Part shown: piece after piece, positions 62,269-64,000 of the stretch | Layout of the letters: each line of letters opens with the position of its first letter | Position numbering within the stretch: position 1 is the first letter of the stretch | Origin: Halostella pelagica | GTDB lineage: Archaea > Halobacteriota > Halobacteria > Halobacteriales > Natronoarchaeaceae | Reading direction: 5' to 3' | Length of the DNA stretch: 64,000 nucleotides | Assembly: GCA_005954745.1 (NCBI GenBank) | Contig: CP040678.1 | Span: 2,170,001 to 2,234,000 of the forward strand | Position numbers and translations under genes: made by a program | The notes under the pieces: generated by a model | The model's input: the letters and a program-made list of their open reading frames with translations, nothing else | Databases searched by the model: none | What the model was told of the DNA's origin: nothing

Positions 62269-62535
62269 TTAATCGTCCGATTGCTCTAAGTCGTCGGCGT
62301 CGAGGTTGCCGGAGAGGTACGCTCGGCCGCGGTCGGTGATGCGGTAATATCCTTCATCAACTCTGTTTACCAGCGACTCGTTACGAAGTATTCGGAGTCG
62401 CTTGTTCACGTAGTTCCGAGTGTAATCTGTGTTATAGGCGATTACGGCAGGAGAAAGAACCATACCGCTTGATTCGAGGGTTTCGAGGATACGGTCATCA
62501 CCTTGCGTCATCCACGATACCCTCGGTCTCCGCAT
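62269..62535 (-). CDS. phiH1-repressor-like winged-helix protein
   Basis: The 88-aa product starts MRRPRVSWMTQGDDRILETLESSGMVLSPAVIAYNTDYTRNYVNKRLRILRNESLVNRVDEGYYRITDRGRAYLSG: a MarR/phiH1-type winged helix of haloarchaeal viruses and proviruses. It is divergent from the integrase unit and probably keeps the provirus silent. Confidence 0.75.
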   Translation of the reverse strand: MRRPRVSWMTQGDDRILETLESSGMVLSPAVIAYNTDYTRNYVNKRLRILRNESLVNRVDEGYYRITDRGRAYLSGNLDADDLEQSDD

Positions 62536-62958
62536 GCGATTCGCGTTCTAATACAAACACCATAGTCGTGCCGAAAATGCAATCGTAGAAATCCATTTGG
62601 TTTCCCTCAGTCACACAAACAATGGACTAGATATAAGTATCCCGGATGTTTCGGGTCAGGTGACAGAGAATACGCTCGGGCCAGGTTGGTTCCGAAGGAA
62701 AGTCGAACCGGTGTACAGGCACCGGCCCGAGTGGGTTTCTGTCGATAACCCATGCGAAAACGCAGTCCGACCGGGAATAAATCCCCGGCACGACAGTATC
62801 AACCGTTTAGTTCCGCCCGTTCCCGAAGTTACGGATCGGGCGACATGACACGCCTCTCCTACGGTTCCGTAGGTATCAGTGGTCGAAACGTTCAGTTTCA
62901 CTTTCACACCGCGGATAAGGATTCGACCTTTTGTCGGGTGTTTCGTCAGTTCAGCCAG
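62536..62958. other. Control region between repressor and integrase unit
   Basis: 423 bases between two divergent units. An upstream in-frame extension of the zinc-finger gene exists (from 62752), but its sequence has no family match. This is the likely place for operators of the winged-helix protein. Confidence 0.4.
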
Positions 62959-63207
62959 ATGACTGGTAGAACGACTATACATTTACAGGATGAGTCGGAC
63001 CGGTGGAGGTGGGTGTGTCCCCGCGGGCACCGGTCGTGGGAACCGACAAACCACCACTTCTGGTGCCAGAAGTGCGCGCGACTCGACGGAGCCGACGGCG
63101 TGTTTCACGAACTGCGGAACAAGAAGACGGGGAATCTCGTCAAGCGTGATGATCTACTGTTGGAGACGCCGGTAGGCCAGTACGAGTCACGGGAGGGGTC
63201 GGCATGA
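62959..63207 (+). CDS. Zinc-ribbon protein paired with integrase
   Basis: The 82-aa product starts at ATG 62959 (MTGRTTIHLQDESDRWRWVCPRGHRSWEPTNHHFWCQKCARLDG). It has Cys-x2-Gly-His and CQKC as zinc ligands, and ends ETPVGQYESREGSA. This kind of protein sits directly before the integrase in many haloarchaeal proviruses. It shares ATGA with the integrase. Confidence 0.65.
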   Translation: MTGRTTIHLQDESDRWRWVCPRGHRSWEPTNHHFWCQKCARLDGADGVFHELRNKKTGNLVKRDDLLLETPVGQYESREGSA

Positions 63208-64000
63208 GTGACCTGGAGCCGATCGCCCCGGCGGAGGCGCTGGAGATGTGGATCGGCCGCTTGCAGTCCACGCGGGCGGACGAGACGCTTCAGAGCTATC
63301 GGTACCGGGTGCAGAAGTTTGTCGAGTGGTGCGATGAGGAGGGGATCGAGAACCTGAACGAGCTGACGAGCCGCGACATCTTCCGGTACGACTCGGCCCG
63401 GCGAAGCGAGGATCTGAACGTCTCGACGCTGAACAACCAGTTCGGGACGCTGAAGTTGTTCATCCAGTTCTGCGAGCGGATCGACGCGGTCGAGGAGAAC
63501 CTGCCGGAGAAGGTTGAAGTCCCGTCGGTGACGGTTTCAGAGCGTGTCAATGACGAACTGCTGACGGCGGAGCGCGCGGAGACGATCCGGGAGACGCTTC
63601 ACCGATACCAGCGGGCTTCGCGGCGTCAGGCTATCTTCGAGTTGATGTGGCATACGGGATGCCGTCTCGGCGGGCTCCGGTCGCTCGACATCAGTGATTG
63701 CTTCTTCGAACCGGAAGATCTGGAGCGGCTTCAGCACCGCGACGACATCGAGGAGGATGCGATCGAGAACGTGGATCTCCCGTTCGTGTACTTCCGGCAT
63801 CGGCCGACGACGCCACTAAAGAACAAGCGTGACGGGGAGCGACCGGTCGCGCTCGACGAGGAGGTGGCCGAACGGATTCAGGAGTACGTCGACGTGAACC
63901 GCGTCGCCGGGACGGACCAGAACAATCGCCGACCGTTGTTCACGACGGAGCGCGGCGACGGTCCGCGGGTGTCGAAGGCGGCCGTCCGGCGGGATATCTA
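63204..64000 (+). CDS. int: SNJ2-type tyrosine integrase, cut by window end
   Basis: The first 265 codons are seen. The N-terminal core-binding domain has ADETLQSYRYRVQKFVEWCDEEGIENLNELTSRDIFRY and SEDLNVSTLNNQFGTLKLFIQFCERID. The catalytic domain starts with LTAERAETIRETLHRYQ and has the first active-site arginine in HTGCRLGGLRSLDI; KNKRDGERPVALDEEV holds a likely lysine. The HxxR and Tyr are outside the window. It would recombine the virus with tRNA-Pro. Confidence 0.85.
   Translation, partial: MSDLEPIAPAEALEMWIGRLQSTRADETLQSYRYRVQKFVEWCDEEGIENLNELTSRDIFRYDSARRSEDLNVSTLNNQFGTLKLFIQFCERIDAVEENLPEKVEVPSVTVSERVNDELLTAERAETIRETLHRYQRASRRQAIFELMWHTGCRLGGLRSLDISDCFFEPEDLERLQHRDDIEEDAIENVDLPFVYFRHRPTTPLKNKRDGERPVALDEEVAERIQEYVDVNRVAGTDQNNRRPLFTTERGDGPRVSKAAVRRDI

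Larger units (their letters stand above)
52515..64000. mobile_element. Pleolipovirus-like (SNJ2-related) provirus, right end outside the window
   Basis: The element starts at the 3' end of tRNA-Pro and runs past the window. It holds a tyrosine integrase, a phiH1-type repressor, VP3-like, VP4-like and VP8-like genes with the gene order expected of betapleolipoviruses and SNJ2-type proviruses, and a DUF7845-like large protein. The right attachment site, a copy of the tRNA-Pro 3' end, should lie a little beyond 64000. Confidence 0.8.

Noticed and set aside
62752-62958. N-terminal extension of the zinc ribbon before the integrase
   Set aside because: The family-like sequence starts at MTGRTTIHLQDES (62959); the upstream part has no conserved features and probably is promoter DNA.
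1-64000. CRISPR array
   Set aside because: I saw no run of regularly spaced 25-40-base repeats; the only tandem repeat is a 14-base unit at 10457-10491.

Overview
The window is a piece of chromosome from a haloarchaeon (class Halobacteria). The evidence is the high GC content, the very acidic proteins, the archaeal ribosomal-protein order (L3-L4-L23-L2-S19-L22-S3-L29-RNase P p29-S17 ... L15-SecY-Adk-DUF106-Cmk-TruB), TATA boxes about 25 bases ahead of leaderless starts, a heliorhodopsin, bat-type (HTH_10) regulators and a haloarchaeal pleolipovirus-like provirus. I cannot name the genus.

Layout. 1-4.1 kb: AT-richer accessory DNA with a Hachiman-type HamA cut by the left edge, a GIY-YIG-like protein, a YaaA/DUF6884-like protein, and a coupled pair of unknown genes (membrane protein plus 55-aa protein). 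4.1-8.3 kb: decayed and small membrane-protein genes, a heliorhodopsin and a DoxX-like gene, interspersed with copies of a short dispersed repeat. 8.4-14.2 kb: ordinary chromosomal genes (methyltransferase, aIF-1A, VOC protein, FAH-family hydrolase, quinol-type nitric oxide reductase, tRNA-Gly).

14.4-28.7 kb: the S10/spc ribosomal operon, led by a SPOUT RNA methylase gene and closed by secY. Genes overlap or abut, and several carry the Shine-Dalgarno of the next gene inside their last codons. At the 3' end of secY lies a 1.58-kb inserted element (about 28.72-30.33 kb) bounded by 23-bp perfect direct repeats of the last secY codons. It holds a frameshifted ribbon-helix-helix pseudogene, an IS6-family element and one unknown gene, but no integrase. 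The old operon terminator now lies beyond the right repeat.

30.9-39.4 kb: a large MEDS/GAF/HTH_10 regulator, an orphan Dam-type adenine methyltransferase, small conserved genes, then adk, DUF106 (Oxa1/EMC3-like), cmk and truB. 39.5-52.4 kb: an S41-like protein, then a co-directional cluster of an alpha/beta hydrolase, acyl-CoA ligase, HTH_10 regulator, thiolase, DUF35 protein, a complete Liv-type ABC transporter (its binding-protein gene is frameshifted) and a KAS III-like enzyme. Together these suggest uptake, CoA activation and thiolytic processing of an unidentified carboxylic acid.

52.44-64 kb: tRNA-Pro(GGG) followed by a provirus related to SNJ2/betapleolipoviruses. It has a rightward operon of overlapping small zinc-finger, HTH and PAP2 genes and a large DUF7845-like protein; a leftward structural block (VP3-like membrane protein, VP4-like spike, two membrane proteins, VP8-like NTPase, nuclease); a rightward DUF8053 / zinc finger / RHH trio; a phiH1-type repressor; and a tyrosine integrase cut by the right edge. 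Its right attachment site must lie outside the window.
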